From positions 124,001-188,000 of the forward strand of contig NZ_RQVS01000006.1 in NCBI RefSeq assembly GCF_003865375.1: a stretch of 64,000 nucleotides of DNA, given 5' to 3'. Position numbers and translations under genes: made by a program. Shown one piece after another: positions 17,464-25,953 of the stretch (positions are counted from its first letter, which is position 1; each line of letters begins with the position of its first letter). The notes beneath the pieces are model-generated. The model was given only the letters and a program-made list of their open reading frames with translations, made no database searches and had not been told where the DNA came from. Origin of the DNA: Gulosibacter macacae (GTDB taxonomy: Bacteria; Actinomycetota; Actinomycetes; Actinomycetales; Microbacteriaceae).

Positions 17464-17505
17464 CGTGGTCATCTACCCCACCCATGCGTGGGGTAGATGA
17501 CCACG
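17464..17505. terminator. Perfect 17-bp hairpin between convergent genes
   Basis: CGTGGTCATCTACCCCA at 17464-17480 is exactly complementary to TGGGGTAGATGACCACG at 17489-17505, with an eight-base loop. It lies between the flavoprotein gene and crcB, which converge. Its flank GAGAGGGGCAGTTGCG repeats that of the element at 9058. Confidence 0.6.
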
Positions 17506-17536
17506 AGAGGGGCAGTTGCGGGCGATCAGCCGCGCG

Positions 17537-17938
17537 CTAGAGGCCGAGCAACGCGCGAACCGCGACGAACGCGAGCCAGGCGAGCAGACAGCATCCAATG
17601 AGCTGACCGAGCGCAATGACTATCGCACGCACAAACGCCCGCTCGGCCAGCGCCAAGAAGGCGTGCAACATCGTCGTCGAGAGCGTCGTGAACCCTCCCG
17701 CGAACACGCTGACGAGAAACCAGATGAGCCACGCATCCGTGTGCATGAGCGCGAGTGTGCTGCCCAAGAGCGTCGAACCGAACGCGTTGATGAGCATGAT
17801 TGAAGTCCACGGTCGAAGTCCAGCCCGTTCTTGCAGGAGCATGTCGACGAGGTAGCGAGCGGCCGCGCCGAGCCCGCCGATCATCACGACCAGGAGCATT
17901 TCGAGCGAGCCGAGTGGCCGCAGTGCCACGTTGATCAT
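17537..17938 (-). CDS. crcB: CrcB/Fluc fluoride channel subunit (second of tandem pair)
   Basis: 133 residues with four helices. Fluc signatures: GGLGAAARYLVDMLL with the conserved Arg, INAFGSTLLGSTLA with the key Asn and Gly, and GGFTTLSTTMLHAFL with the Phe/Ser-Thr track. Fluc channels export fluoride passively across the inner membrane as antiparallel dimers. ATG 17938 overlaps the stop of the upstream crcB in ATGA, so the two are translationally coupled and probably form a heterodimer. No fluoride riboswitch was recognised before the pair. Confidence 0.92.
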   Translation of the reverse strand: MINVALRPLGSLEMLLVVMIGGLGAAARYLVDMLLQERAGLRPWTSIMLINAFGSTLLGSTLALMHTDAWLIWFLVSVFAGGFTTLSTTMLHAFLALAERAFVRAIVIALGQLIGCCLLAWLAFVAVRALLGL

Positions 17939-18399
17939 GCTCGGCCACCGTTCGCACGGCGTCCGAATGTGCGGCCGAGCCACCAGCCGAGGGCGGCAGC
18001 CGCAAGGCCGAACAACACGGTGAGCATGCCGGTCTCAAGCCAGAGCAGATTGCCGTGGTCGAGGTTGATCGCCACGATGGAAGCGACGGCTGAGTAGCTG
18101 GTGAATCCGCCGAGCAGGCCCACCCCGAAAAAGAGCCAGGCGGCGTCACCCTTCGCTGTTGCCGGTTGCCCCGCGCGGGCGCCCGCGATGAGCGCAAGCG
18201 TGAAGGTGCCGAGGATGTTCGCGAACATCGTGCCGATGAGGTTGGTCGAATCGGTCGCGATGAAGTCGTCGAACTTGAGGTTGTCGACGGTGAACGAGAT
18301 GCGCAGGAGCGCTCCGAGCATGCCCCCGAGGAAGACGAGCAGTGCGCCATTGAGCAGCCGCGGCCACGGTGTGCGCTGGTCACGCGGGAGCGAGGTCAT
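17935..18399 (-). CDS. crcB: CrcB/Fluc fluoride channel subunit (first of tandem pair)
   Basis: 154 residues, four helices. GGMLGALLRISF holds the conserved Gly and Arg, TMFANILGTFTLALIAG the conserved Asn-x-x-Gly-Thr-Phe, and GFTSYSAVA the Thr-Ser-Tyr-Ser track with the usual Phe next to it. The two genes encode different sequences, as in actinobacterial heterodimeric Fluc pairs, where one subunit inserts in each orientation. It is the promoter-proximal gene; the preceding 250 bases contain only an unusual inverted-repeat element. Confidence 0.92.
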   Translation of the reverse strand: MTSLPRDQRTPWPRLLNGALLVFLGGMLGALLRISFTVDNLKFDDFIATDSTNLIGTMFANILGTFTLALIAGARAGQPATAKGDAAWLFFGVGLLGGFTSYSAVASIVAINLDHGNLLWLETGMLTVLFGLAAAALGWWLGRTFGRRANGGRA

Positions 18400-18555
18400 G
18401 CGCCCGAGTCTACGACCGGGATGCGGGGAGCGTTCGCGGCAAATGTTGGGGTGGGTGAGGTCGGGCGTCTCGCGATTGTGCGACGCCGTCGAGGCTCGCG
18501 GGGCGCGGATCCATAGGCGCAGCTGTCATCGAGGTGTGCGGGCGGGGTTTCGCAC

Positions 18556-18623
18556 ACAAATGGCGTCATCTGGGCGCAGTGTCGTCAATTTGGTGACGCC
18601 AGTACGCGCAAATGACGCCATTT
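18556..18623. repeat. Double-inverted element with GGCGTCA words
   Basis: CAAATGGCGTCAT (18556-18568) is the exact reverse complement of ATGACGCCATTTG (18611-18623). Inside, GTCGTCAA (18580) and TGACGCC (18593) repeat the core. The left pair and the right pair are each spaced 19 bases, as in the CTAA palindromes, and the total length is also 68 bases, but the sequence is unrelated. It lies after padR and before crcB. The rest of 18400-18647 shows no gene. Confidence 0.8.
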
Positions 18624-18647
18624 GCGGGTGAGGTGCGGTTGGGCAGG

Positions 18648-19382
18648 CTAGTAGTGGATGCCGAAGCGCCCCGCGATGCGGCGACGCACCTCGAACAGTT
18701 CGCGCTCGACGTCGTCGAGCGCATCCCCGTCGAGGGTGCCGTTCTGCTCGGCGGTGCGCGCATCCTGGCGCACATCCATGCGCAGGCGCTGTAGCGCGAC
18801 ATCGACGCGACGCAGGTGGCTGAGCCCCTGCTCGGTCTCGGGGCTCACCGAGGCGACCGGCGGCACGCCACCGAAATTGCATCCGCCCTCGTGGCGCGGC
18901 GACTCGGGCGCCGCCTCAGCAGGGTCAGTAGCTTCCGCCGCCGGATCCGGCATTGCCGCAGCGTGTCCGGTCATCGCTGCCTCTGCCGCAGCTCGCGCCG
19001 AGGCCGCAATGCGGTCGAGTTCCGCGCGCAAGCCAGACCGCGCCTGCGCGAGCCCGCTGCGAGCTTCCTCGGCAACCGAGCGCAGCGAGGCGGTCTGGTC
19101 GACGGTGATCTGCTCAAACTCGCTCCGGCGTTCATCGACCTCGCGCTGACCCGCCGCCGTGATCGCGTAGACGGTCTTGCGGCCATCCTCGCGCTTGGTC
19201 ACGAGCCGCTCGCTCTCAAGCTTCGCGAGGCGTGGGTAGATGGTGCCGGCACTTGGCGAGTAGCTGCCCGCAAAGTGTTCGCTCAGTGCCTGGATGAGCT
19301 CATAGCCGTGGCGTGGACGCTCGGCAATCAGCGTGAGCAGGACCAAGCGCAATTCGCCGTGGCCAAAGATCGGTGGGGTCAT
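18648..19382 (-). CDS. PadR family transcriptional regulator
   Basis: 244 residues. The N-terminal 80 are the PadR winged helix: GHGELRLVLLTLIAERPRHGYELIQALSEHF, SPSAGTIYPRLAKLESERLV, and the wing TVYAITAAGQREVDE. A long C-terminal part contains Ala-rich helices (dimerisation), an Ala/Pro/Glu linker and a final helical segment, much longer than the classic PadR of about 110-180 residues. Its ATG overlaps the stop of the DUF4097 gene in ATGA, so regulator and partner are one operon. The two near-identical palindromes at the promoter are good candidates for its own operators (autorepression). Confidence 0.9.
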   Translation of the reverse strand: MTPPIFGHGELRLVLLTLIAERPRHGYELIQALSEHFAGSYSPSAGTIYPRLAKLESERLVTKREDGRKTVYAITAAGQREVDERRSEFEQITVDQTASLRSVAEEARSGLAQARSGLRAELDRIAASARAAAEAAMTGHAAAMPDPAAEATDPAEAAPESPRHEGGCNFGGVPPVASVSPETEQGLSHLRRVDVALQRLRMDVRQDARTAEQNGTLDGDALDDVERELFEVRRRIAGRFGIHY

Positions 19383-20536
19383 TGCTGGCCTCCCTCGGAT
19401 GCGGTGCGGGTGTCGCCGGGCTCAAACTGTGCGCCGGGTTCAGAGGCAGATGCGGGGGTCGCGGTGTCGGCGTCGTCGGCCTGCACGGCAGGCACGACAT
19501 TGAACGTCGGCTTCGGAGCTTGCGACAGGTCAATGTTCGGGTTGTCGCCGATGCGCCAGGATGCGGCGCTCGCGGCCGCGCCATCGGCTGAGCCGCTGTG
19601 GTTGCCGACGCCCCCGAGCTGGTCGCCCTGCGGCGCATCTGCGGGAACGCCAGCATCCGGTGTGGTCGCCGCCGCGAAGGCGGTGCTGTTCCCTGCGGTG
19701 TTGCTGCTTGCCGCATCCGTGTCGCCCGGCCACGCCGCACCCTCACGCAACACGACCGTGCGGCCAGCCACAGTCGTCACTCGCACTTCGGTGAACGGCT
19801 GGCCATCGGCTGCCTCGCCCACCGTGACGCTCTTCGCAAACTGCGGCTCGATGATGCGGGTGCCGATCTGCGCCTTCGAGGTGACGCTCGACACCGTCAC
19901 GACCGGGTTCGTCGCCTCGGGCAGACGCACTGTGGTCGATCCCGAAACCGAGGTGTTGCTGATGCGCGAGGGCGCTGAGCCCGCAACGTCCACTACCGTC
20001 GAGCCCGAGATCGTGTTGCCCGCAAATGAGGTGATTGCACCCGTCACGGTGACATCGCCCGTCGCGGTCTTCGCATCCACCGAGCCGCGGTGATCACGCA
20101 CCGAGAGTTCGCCGGCGGCCGACGTGAGCGTGAGCTTGCCACCGGTGCGGTCGCAGAAGTGCTCGCCGCCGATCGTGGTGATTGACACATCCCCGTCGAT
20201 GCCGACGACGAGCACGTTCGCGCCGGTCGCCTTGACATTCACGTCAACGTTCTTTGGCACGAGCACGCTCACCTCGGCGCTTGGCTGGTCGATGATGGCG
20301 CGGGCTGAGTCGCCGAGCTCGTTCCAGTCGAGCTGCGGGTGGTTGATGAGGAGCGTGTCGCCGTCAATCGACACCTTGAGGTTGCGGCCGCTCAGGGCGG
20401 CGACCTCGACCCGGCATCCGGGTTCGTCGTGGGCGATGACGTTGAGTGAGCCGTTCATGAGGCCGGCGCGCACGTGGCGCACGACCTCAAGATCGATGGT
20501 TTTGGGGGAGTCGATGAGCCATTGTTCGATCGCCAT
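19379..20536 (-). CDS. DUF4097 beta-helix protein paired with PadR
   Basis: 385 residues. Residues about 1-250 form the DUF4097 repeat pattern of short beta strands (NLKVSIDGDTLLINHPQ, SVLVPKNVDVNVKATGANVL, GDVSITTIGGE, GKLTLTSAAGELSVRDHRGSV, DAKTATGDVTVTGAI), a right-handed beta-solenoid-like fold. The rest is Ala, Ser and Pro-rich with no structure seen. There is no signal peptide or membrane segment, so it appears cytoplasmic. DUF4097 genes often stand beside PadR or envelope-stress genes, but the function is unknown. It is first in the operon, directly downstream of the operator-like palindromes. Confidence 0.85.
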   Translation of the reverse strand: MAIEQWLIDSPKTIDLEVVRHVRAGLMNGSLNVIAHDEPGCRVEVAALSGRNLKVSIDGDTLLINHPQLDWNELGDSARAIIDQPSAEVSVLVPKNVDVNVKATGANVLVVGIDGDVSITTIGGEHFCDRTGGKLTLTSAAGELSVRDHRGSVDAKTATGDVTVTGAITSFAGNTISGSTVVDVAGSAPSRISNTSVSGSTTVRLPEATNPVVTVSSVTSKAQIGTRIIEPQFAKSVTVGEAADGQPFTEVRVTTVAGRTVVLREGAAWPGDTDAASSNTAGNSTAFAAATTPDAGVPADAPQGDQLGGVGNHSGSADGAAASAASWRIGDNPNIDLSQAPKPTFNVVPAVQADDADTATPASASEPGAQFEPGDTRTASEGGQQ

Positions 20537-20599
20537 TGGATGCTCCAGTTCTCTTGTACGTCGCGGTGGGATGTGCGGTTGCGGATGCAGGCGAGCAGT

Positions 20600-20664
20600 C
20601 GCGATATATCGCGTAACTTCAAGCTACGGATGCGCTTCGAGCAAGTCAAGATATATCGCGAGAT
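20600..20664 (-). promoter_or_regulatory. Promoter flanked by paired ATATATCGCG operators
   Basis: On the minus strand TTGACT (20644-20649) and TAGCTT (20621-20626) stand 17 bases apart as -35 and -10 boxes for the DUF4097-padR operon. The perfect palindrome CGCGATATATCGCG (20600-20613) lies just after the -10, and AGATATATCGCG (20649-20660), a near copy, overlaps the -35. Two sites about 50 bases apart on both sides of a promoter are typical of repressor binding; PadR is the obvious candidate. The remaining 20537-20970 gap holds a palindrome but no gene. Confidence 0.7.
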
Positions 20665-20750
20665 GCACAGGTGGCTATCAGCGCGCTCGCGGTGGGTGAC
20701 ACCGTCACTGTTGTGTGCTGAGGTGTGCGATGGCGGCCGTCCTCGTGCCA

Positions 20751-20818
20751 CTAAACCGCGCGCTTCCGACTAAACCGCGCGCTGCAACGGGCGGTTTAGC
20801 CGGAAGCGAGCGGATTAG
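20751..20818. repeat. 68-bp palindrome, copy C
   Basis: Same 68-base design: CTAAACCGCGCGCTTCCGAC at the left, CGGAAGCGAGCGGATTAG at the right. The inner arms are CTAAACCGCGCGCTGCAACG and GGCGGTTTAG, and the centre is changed to CTGCAACG. Unlike the others it lies in a divergent gap, between the DUF4097 promoter and the RND permease, so it cannot be a terminator for either. Confidence 0.88.
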
Positions 20819-20970
20819 CGACAGTGGGGTGGGGCGCGGACACTTCGAGAGCCTCAGTGCGCGGCGGAGGCGTGCGGCGGTGTGCAACATGCGCGCCATG
20901 CCGCGCCCTTCGCGGACCATCAATCCACAGCACGAGGATGCGGGCCGCTCGCGCATGAAACACTGGAGGC

Positions 20971-23900
20971 GTGCACAAACTCGCCGATCTCAGCCTCGCC
21001 AACCGTGCGCTCATCGCGCTGATCACGGTTGCGATCGCGTTTTTCGGCGTCTTGTCGATGACCTCGCTCAAGCAAGAACTCATCCCGTCGATCTCGCTGC
21101 CGCAGGTCTCGGTGATCACCACCTACCCAGGTGCCTCGCCCGAAATCGTTGACGCCGACGTCACCGGCAAGGTCGAATCAGCCCTCCAGGGGCTACAGGG
21201 CCTCGAATCGACGAGCACGGTGTCAAACGCCAACCGCTCGATCGTGCGCGCCAACTTCACCTACGGCACCGATATTGTCTACGCCGAGCAACGCATCCAG
21301 CAGGCACTGAACCGCATCGACTCGCAACTGCCCGCTGATGCCGAAACCACCGTGCTCTCCGGCGGCATCGACGACCTGCCGATCGTGCAGATCGCGGTGA
21401 CCGGCGGCGACCCCATCGACATCGCAGAGCAATTGCGCACCCACGTCGTGGGCGAATTGCGCTCGCTGCCCGGGGTGCGCAGTGCCGATCTCTTCGGCGA
21501 CCGGGCCGAGCGCATCAACATCGCCCCGCGCCAGGCCGATCTTGCCGCCCACGGCCTCACGATGCAGTCGATCGCCGACACCCTCGAAAATGCCGGCGTG
21601 CTCGTGCCGGCCGGCCAGCTCACTGAAGCCGGTTCGACCTACACGGTGCAGGCCGGCACAGTGCTCACCGGCGCCGAAGACGTGGCGGCGCTCCCGATCA
21701 CCGGCGCCGAACTCGGTGCCGATGGCGCGGTCATCACCCTCGGCACCGTCGCCGAGGTCACGCTCGACCTCGAGCCGGTGACGTCAATCTCGCGGGTCAA
21801 TGGCGAGGATGCACTCACCATCTCGGTGACGAAGCGTCCCTCGGCAAACACAGTCGACGTCTCGCATGCGGTTGCGGATGCTCTGCCCGAGCTACAGGCC
21901 TCGCTGGGCGACGGCGTCACGATGCACGTGGTTTCTGACCAGGCACCGTTCATTGAAGAGTCGATTTCGACGCTCGTGACCGAGGGCCTGCTTGGCCTCG
22001 GCTTCGCCGTGCTCGTGATTTTGGTGTTCTTGCTGTCGATTCGCGCGACGCTCATCACCGCGATCTCGATTCCGGCGTCGCTCCTCGTCACCTTCATCGC
22101 CATCGACTTCGCCGGGTACAGCCTCAATATCCTCACCCTCGGCGCGCTCACGATCGCCATCGGACGCGTCGTCGATGACTCGATCGTCGTCGTCGAGAAC
22201 ATCCGCCGACACATGCAACTCAACCCCACGGCCACGCTCCGCGGTGGCGAGCGAGTACGCGTTATCGCTGGGGCCGTGCGTGAGGTGGCGAGTGCCATCA
22301 CCGCATCCACGGTCGCGACGGTTGCGGTGTTCTTGCCGATCATGTTTGTCGCCGATGTCACCGGCGAACTCTTCCGGCCGTTCGCGCTCACGAGCGCGAT
22401 TGCGATGCTCGCCTCGCTCATCGTGTCGCTCACGATCGTGCCAGTGCTCGCGTACTGGTTCCTCGGTGGCGGGCGCGTGCGTGCCGCCGAGCGCGACACC
22501 GGCGACGCCAACGCCGAAGTCAGCGAACCCAGCCACGCCCTCCCCATCAGTGCCGAGACCGCCGCCCGCTCCGACGAAGCGCCGCGCCCGCGCGGCCGCC
22601 GCGCGCTGCCGATCATCGACGGCCAGCCCACCGGTGAAATCACGCTCACGCAGCCCGAGCCCGCGACAGCGCATCCTGTCGACGACGAACCACGTAACTG
22701 GCTGCAGCGCGGCTACGAACCGCTTCTCAAATTCGCCATCGCCCGCCCCTTCGCGGTGCTCGCGATTGCCGCACTTGTGCTCATCGGCACCGTCGCGGTC
22801 GCACCGCTCATGAAGACGAACTTCCTCGGCACCGCCGGCCAGAACGTGTTCCAGATCTCACAGCGCGTGCCAATGAACTCCTCACTCGACACCAAAGCCA
22901 CCTTTGCCGATCGGATGCAAGCGGAAATCGACTCCGTCGACGGCATCGACACCGTACAACTCAGCTACGGCGGCAACAGCATGATGGCCGCGTTTGGTGG
23001 CGGTGGCGGCGGCAACACCATTCGCTGGACCGTCACGACGAGCGACGGTGTTGACCCGGATGCAGTGCAGGAAGTCGTGCGCGAACAGCTCGCCACCCGA
23101 GACGACCTCGGCGAGATCTCGATCGGCTTCGGCGGCGGCTTCAACGACAGCCTCTCGGTGCGAGTTTCGGCCCCAGACCTCGAGACGTTGAATGAGGCGA
23201 ACGACCTTGTCGCCCCCGCGCTCAAGACGGTCGAAGGCATCACTCAGGTGACGAGCGCCCTCGATGAAACGCAACCCTTCGTGCGCCTCGATGTCGACCA
23301 GGCCGCGGCCGCCCGCTACGGCCTCAACGAGTTCACCCTCGGCGCGCAGGTCGCCCAGGCGCTGCAACCGGTGCCGGCCGGCAACATCATGATCGACGGC
23401 GCGGCGCTGCGCATTTACTACGTCGGCGACGGCACCCCGCCCGCATCCGTTGATGAACTGCGCGAGCTGCCCATTCGCCTCGGGCCCGTCGAGGTGCCGC
23501 TGAGCGAACTCGCCACGGTCGAAATGGTCGACGGTCCGGTCGGCATCAACGCCGAATCGGGTACGCCCTACACCGAACTCACGGTCGAATCGAACCAGGA
23601 CAACCTCGGCGGCCTCGGCACCGAGATCGAAACCGCACTTGCCGATGTCGAGCTTCCCGCGGGCGCCAAGGCCGAACTCTCGGGCAGTGCCGCCGACCAA
23701 CGCGAGGCATTCGCGCAACTCGGGCTGGCGCTCCTCGCGGCCATCCTCATCGTCTACATCGTCATGGTCGCGACGTTCGGCAGCTTGCTGCAACCGTTCC
23801 TGCTCCTCATCTCAGTGCCCTTCGCGGCCACTGGCGCCATCCTCATGCAGGTGCTCACGGGCATCCCGCTGGGTGTCGCCTCGCTGATTGGCGTGCTCAT

Positions 23901-24267
23901 GCTCATTGGCATCGTGGTCACGAACGCGATCGTGCTCATCGACCTGGTGAATGAGTACCGTCATCGCGGGATGCGCGTGCGCGAAGCAACCTTCGCCGGC
24001 GGCACCCGGCGTGTACGTCCGATCGTGATGACGGCCCTTGCGACCATCCTCGCGCTCGCGCCAATGGGGCTCGGTATCACCGGCCACGGCGGGTTCATCT
24101 CGCAACCGATGGCGATCGTGGTCATCGGCGGGCTCCTCTCGTCGACGTTGCTTACCCTCCTCGTCCTCCCCGCGCTCTACGTCGCCGTCGAGGGCGTGCT
24201 CGAGCGCCGTGCTGATCGCGTCGAGGAGCGTCGTGAGCAGCGTCTGCGTGAGGCAGGTCTCGCCTAG
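20971..24267 (+). CDS. RND-family efflux permease (HAE1/AcrB-like)
   Basis: 1098 residues, normal for the family, with twelve helices and two large outside loops. TM1 is NRALIALITVAIAFFGVL, followed by the porter-domain block ELIPSISLPQVSVITTYPGA. TM4 carries the proton-relay pair in GRVVDDSIVVVENIRRH. A polar cytoplasmic insert at about 505-580 joins the halves, and TM11-12 contain TNAIVLIDLVNEY. It uses proton motive force to move amphiphilic compounds out of the membrane. No periplasmic adaptor or outer-membrane channel gene is next to it, as expected in a monoderm. GTG 20971 is preceded by GGAGG. Confidence 0.92.
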   Translation: MHKLADLSLANRALIALITVAIAFFGVLSMTSLKQELIPSISLPQVSVITTYPGASPEIVDADVTGKVESALQGLQGLESTSTVSNANRSIVRANFTYGTDIVYAEQRIQQALNRIDSQLPADAETTVLSGGIDDLPIVQIAVTGGDPIDIAEQLRTHVVGELRSLPGVRSADLFGDRAERINIAPRQADLAAHGLTMQSIADTLENAGVLVPAGQLTEAGSTYTVQAGTVLTGAEDVAALPITGAELGADGAVITLGTVAEVTLDLEPVTSISRVNGEDALTISVTKRPSANTVDVSHAVADALPELQASLGDGVTMHVVSDQAPFIEESISTLVTEGLLGLGFAVLVILVFLLSIRATLITAISIPASLLVTFIAIDFAGYSLNILTLGALTIAIGRVVDDSIVVVENIRRHMQLNPTATLRGGERVRVIAGAVREVASAITASTVATVAVFLPIMFVADVTGELFRPFALTSAIAMLASLIVSLTIVPVLAYWFLGGGRVRAAERDTGDANAEVSEPSHALPISAETAARSDEAPRPRGRRALPIIDGQPTGEITLTQPEPATAHPVDDEPRNWLQRGYEPLLKFAIARPFAVLAIAALVLIGTVAVAPLMKTNFLGTAGQNVFQISQRVPMNSSLDTKATFADRMQAEIDSVDGIDTVQLSYGGNSMMAAFGGGGGGNTIRWTVTTSDGVDPDAVQEVVREQLATRDDLGEISIGFGGGFNDSLSVRVSAPDLETLNEANDLVAPALKTVEGITQVTSALDETQPFVRLDVDQAAAARYGLNEFTLGAQVAQALQPVPAGNIMIDGAALRIYYVGDGTPPASVDELRELPIRLGPVEVPLSELATVEMVDGPVGINAESGTPYTELTVESNQDNLGGLGTEIETALADVELPAGAKAELSGSAADQREAFAQLGLALLAAILIVYIVMVATFGSLLQPFLLLISVPFAATGAILMQVLTGIPLGVASLIGVLMLIGIVVTNAIVLIDLVNEYRHRGMRVREATFAGGTRRVRPIVMTALATILALAPMGLGITGHGGFISQPMAIVVIGGLLSSTLLTLLVLPALYVAVEGVLERRADRVEERREQRLREAGLA

Positions 24268-24405
24268 CGACGGATGCGCACTGGCAATTGCGTGTGCATG
24301 GGCATCATCCTTTGGGCGGAGCCGGGGCCAGAGTGGGTGTCGGCAGACATTCAGTCTCGTAAGCTGGCAGATATCTAAACTCCACCGACCCACCGGAGGT
24401 CTCCT

Positions 24406-25839
24406 GTGAATAACGGCAACTGGCCCGGCGGCAACGACGGCAACCCTGGCGAGTACCCGAAGCCGAACGACCCGCAGCAACCGTGGTCGGGCTCGAACGC
24501 GCAGAATTACGGCGCTGGCAGCGAGAACCAGGATGCATCGGCTGGCGGCCAGTGGGTCGGCACCGGTGACGACTGGTCGCAGCAAGCTGGCAACAACTCC
24601 GGCCAGTGGTCGCAGCCTGACGCTGGGCAGACTGCCTACAACGGGCAACCGACGAACTGGCCGCCGCAGCAGCAGTACGGCGCGCCCGGGCAGGAAGAGC
24701 CGACTCAGCAATACGGCGCCGGGCAGGGCTTCGGTGAAGAGCCGACCCAGCAGTTCAACCAGCCGACCGAGCAGTACGGCAACTATGGCCAGTCTGACCA
24801 GTACGGCCAGCAGCAGTACGGTCAGTACGGCGATCAGCAGTACGGTCAGTATGGCCAGGGTGACGGACAGAACCAGTATGGCCAGCAGTATGGCCAGCCC
24901 GACCAGCAGTACGGTCAGCCGCAGTACGGTGACCAGGGCTGGCAGGGCGCACCGCCCTCGGGCCCGGGCGGGTTCCCGCAGGGTGACGGTAGCGGCGGCG
25001 AAGGGGGCGGCAACAAGAAGCTCCTCTGGATCCTGCTCGCAGCAGGTGCCGCAGTTATCGCGGTCGTGCTGGTCCTCGTGTTTACCGGTGTGTTCAGCGG
25101 CGGCGGCAACAAGGACGACGCTTCGGATTCGACCCCGAGCGCCACGTCGACGCAGGGTGCCGGGCCGACCGAGACGACCGGTCCGGAACCGAGCACGCAG
25201 GCTCCGGCTCCCACGACCCAGGCGCCGCCGACCACGCAGGCCCCGCCTACCGGTGGCGGCAGCGGTGCCGTCGACCTCTCGGCCGCGCAGCAGTGGGCCG
25301 AGCAGGAGTGGGGCACCTACGAGAAATTCACCAAGTCGGGTACCGGTAACGCCGAGTTCGAGCTGCCGGAAGGCATCACCGCAGGCATCGTTACGGCGAC
25401 CCACACAGGGAGCAGCATCTTCTTTGTTGACATCGAGGATGCGGCGGACGGTTCGTACATCGACGCACCGTTTATCACCAGCGATAACTTCTCGGGCTCA
25501 GCTCCCTGGGGCCTCGACTCGTGGACCGACGTGAAGAAGCCGAAGGTCAAGGTTGAGTCGAGCGGCGAGTGGACACTCGAGTTCACCTCGGTCGCTTCGG
25601 CTCCCGAGTTCACTGGCGAAGGCACCGGCCCTGGCCTGTTCCTTTACGCGGGCAACGGTGGCACGTTCACTGCGACGCACGATGGCACGAGCAACTACAT
25701 CGTGAAGCAGCAGAGCAAGGGCGACAGCTACGCAAAGCTGCTCATCAACGAGATCGGCGTCTGGTCGGCTCCGGTGACCCTGCAACCTGGTCCCGGCATC
25801 ATCATCGTCGATGCCGACGGCAAGTGGTCGATCAAGTAG
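24406..25839 (+). CDS. Gln/Tyr-rich single-pass membrane protein
   Basis: 477 residues. Residues 1-205 are low-complexity, built on QYGQ, QQYG and QYGQYG repeats, and are predicted to lie inside the cell. One helix follows (LLWILLAAGAAVIAVVLVLVF), then a Thr/Pro/Ser stalk (TTQAPAPTTQAPPTTQAP type), then a beta-rich outside domain of about 190 residues. The family is not recognised. The layout, a disordered cytoplasmic tail with a surface-exposed beta domain, is frequent in actinobacteria. GTG 24406 has GGAGG in front. A strong terminator follows. Confidence 0.8.
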   Translation: MNNGNWPGGNDGNPGEYPKPNDPQQPWSGSNAQNYGAGSENQDASAGGQWVGTGDDWSQQAGNNSGQWSQPDAGQTAYNGQPTNWPPQQQYGAPGQEEPTQQYGAGQGFGEEPTQQFNQPTEQYGNYGQSDQYGQQQYGQYGDQQYGQYGQGDGQNQYGQQYGQPDQQYGQPQYGDQGWQGAPPSGPGGFPQGDGSGGEGGGNKKLLWILLAAGAAVIAVVLVLVFTGVFSGGGNKDDASDSTPSATSTQGAGPTETTGPEPSTQAPAPTTQAPPTTQAPPTGGGSGAVDLSAAQQWAEQEWGTYEKFTKSGTGNAEFELPEGITAGIVTATHTGSSIFFVDIEDAADGSYIDAPFITSDNFSGSAPWGLDSWTDVKKPKVKVESSGEWTLEFTSVASAPEFTGEGTGPGLFLYAGNGGTFTATHDGTSNYIVKQQSKGDSYAKLLINEIGVWSAPVTLQPGPGIIIVDADGKWSIK

Positions 25840-25860
25840 CCAGCTCGCCCAGTCACCACC

Positions 25861-25906
25861 GGCCGGCGCCTCGCGTACCCTGAAACGCGAGGCGCCGGCC
25901 CGTTTT
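25861..25906 (+). terminator. Rho-independent terminator
   Basis: GGCCGGCGCCTCGCG pairs perfectly with CGCGAGGCGCCGGCC around a ten-base loop, followed by CGTTTT. It lies 20 bases after the stop of the membrane protein gene and 48 before the DEAD helicase. Confidence 0.88.
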
Positions 25907-25953
25907 CCGTGGGGCGTGGGTGCCGGTGACGCATCCGACCCGAAGGGCACCCC

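Noticed and set aside
18400-18647. Fluoride riboswitch before the crcB pair
   Set aside because: The conserved GGCGAT and GCCTC-type parts in the right order were not found; only the GGCGTCA element is present.
23812-25404. Minus-strand frame of 530 codons
   Set aside because: Crosses the end of the RND gene and the start of the Gln-rich gene in antisense, with meaningless Leu/Arg repeats.
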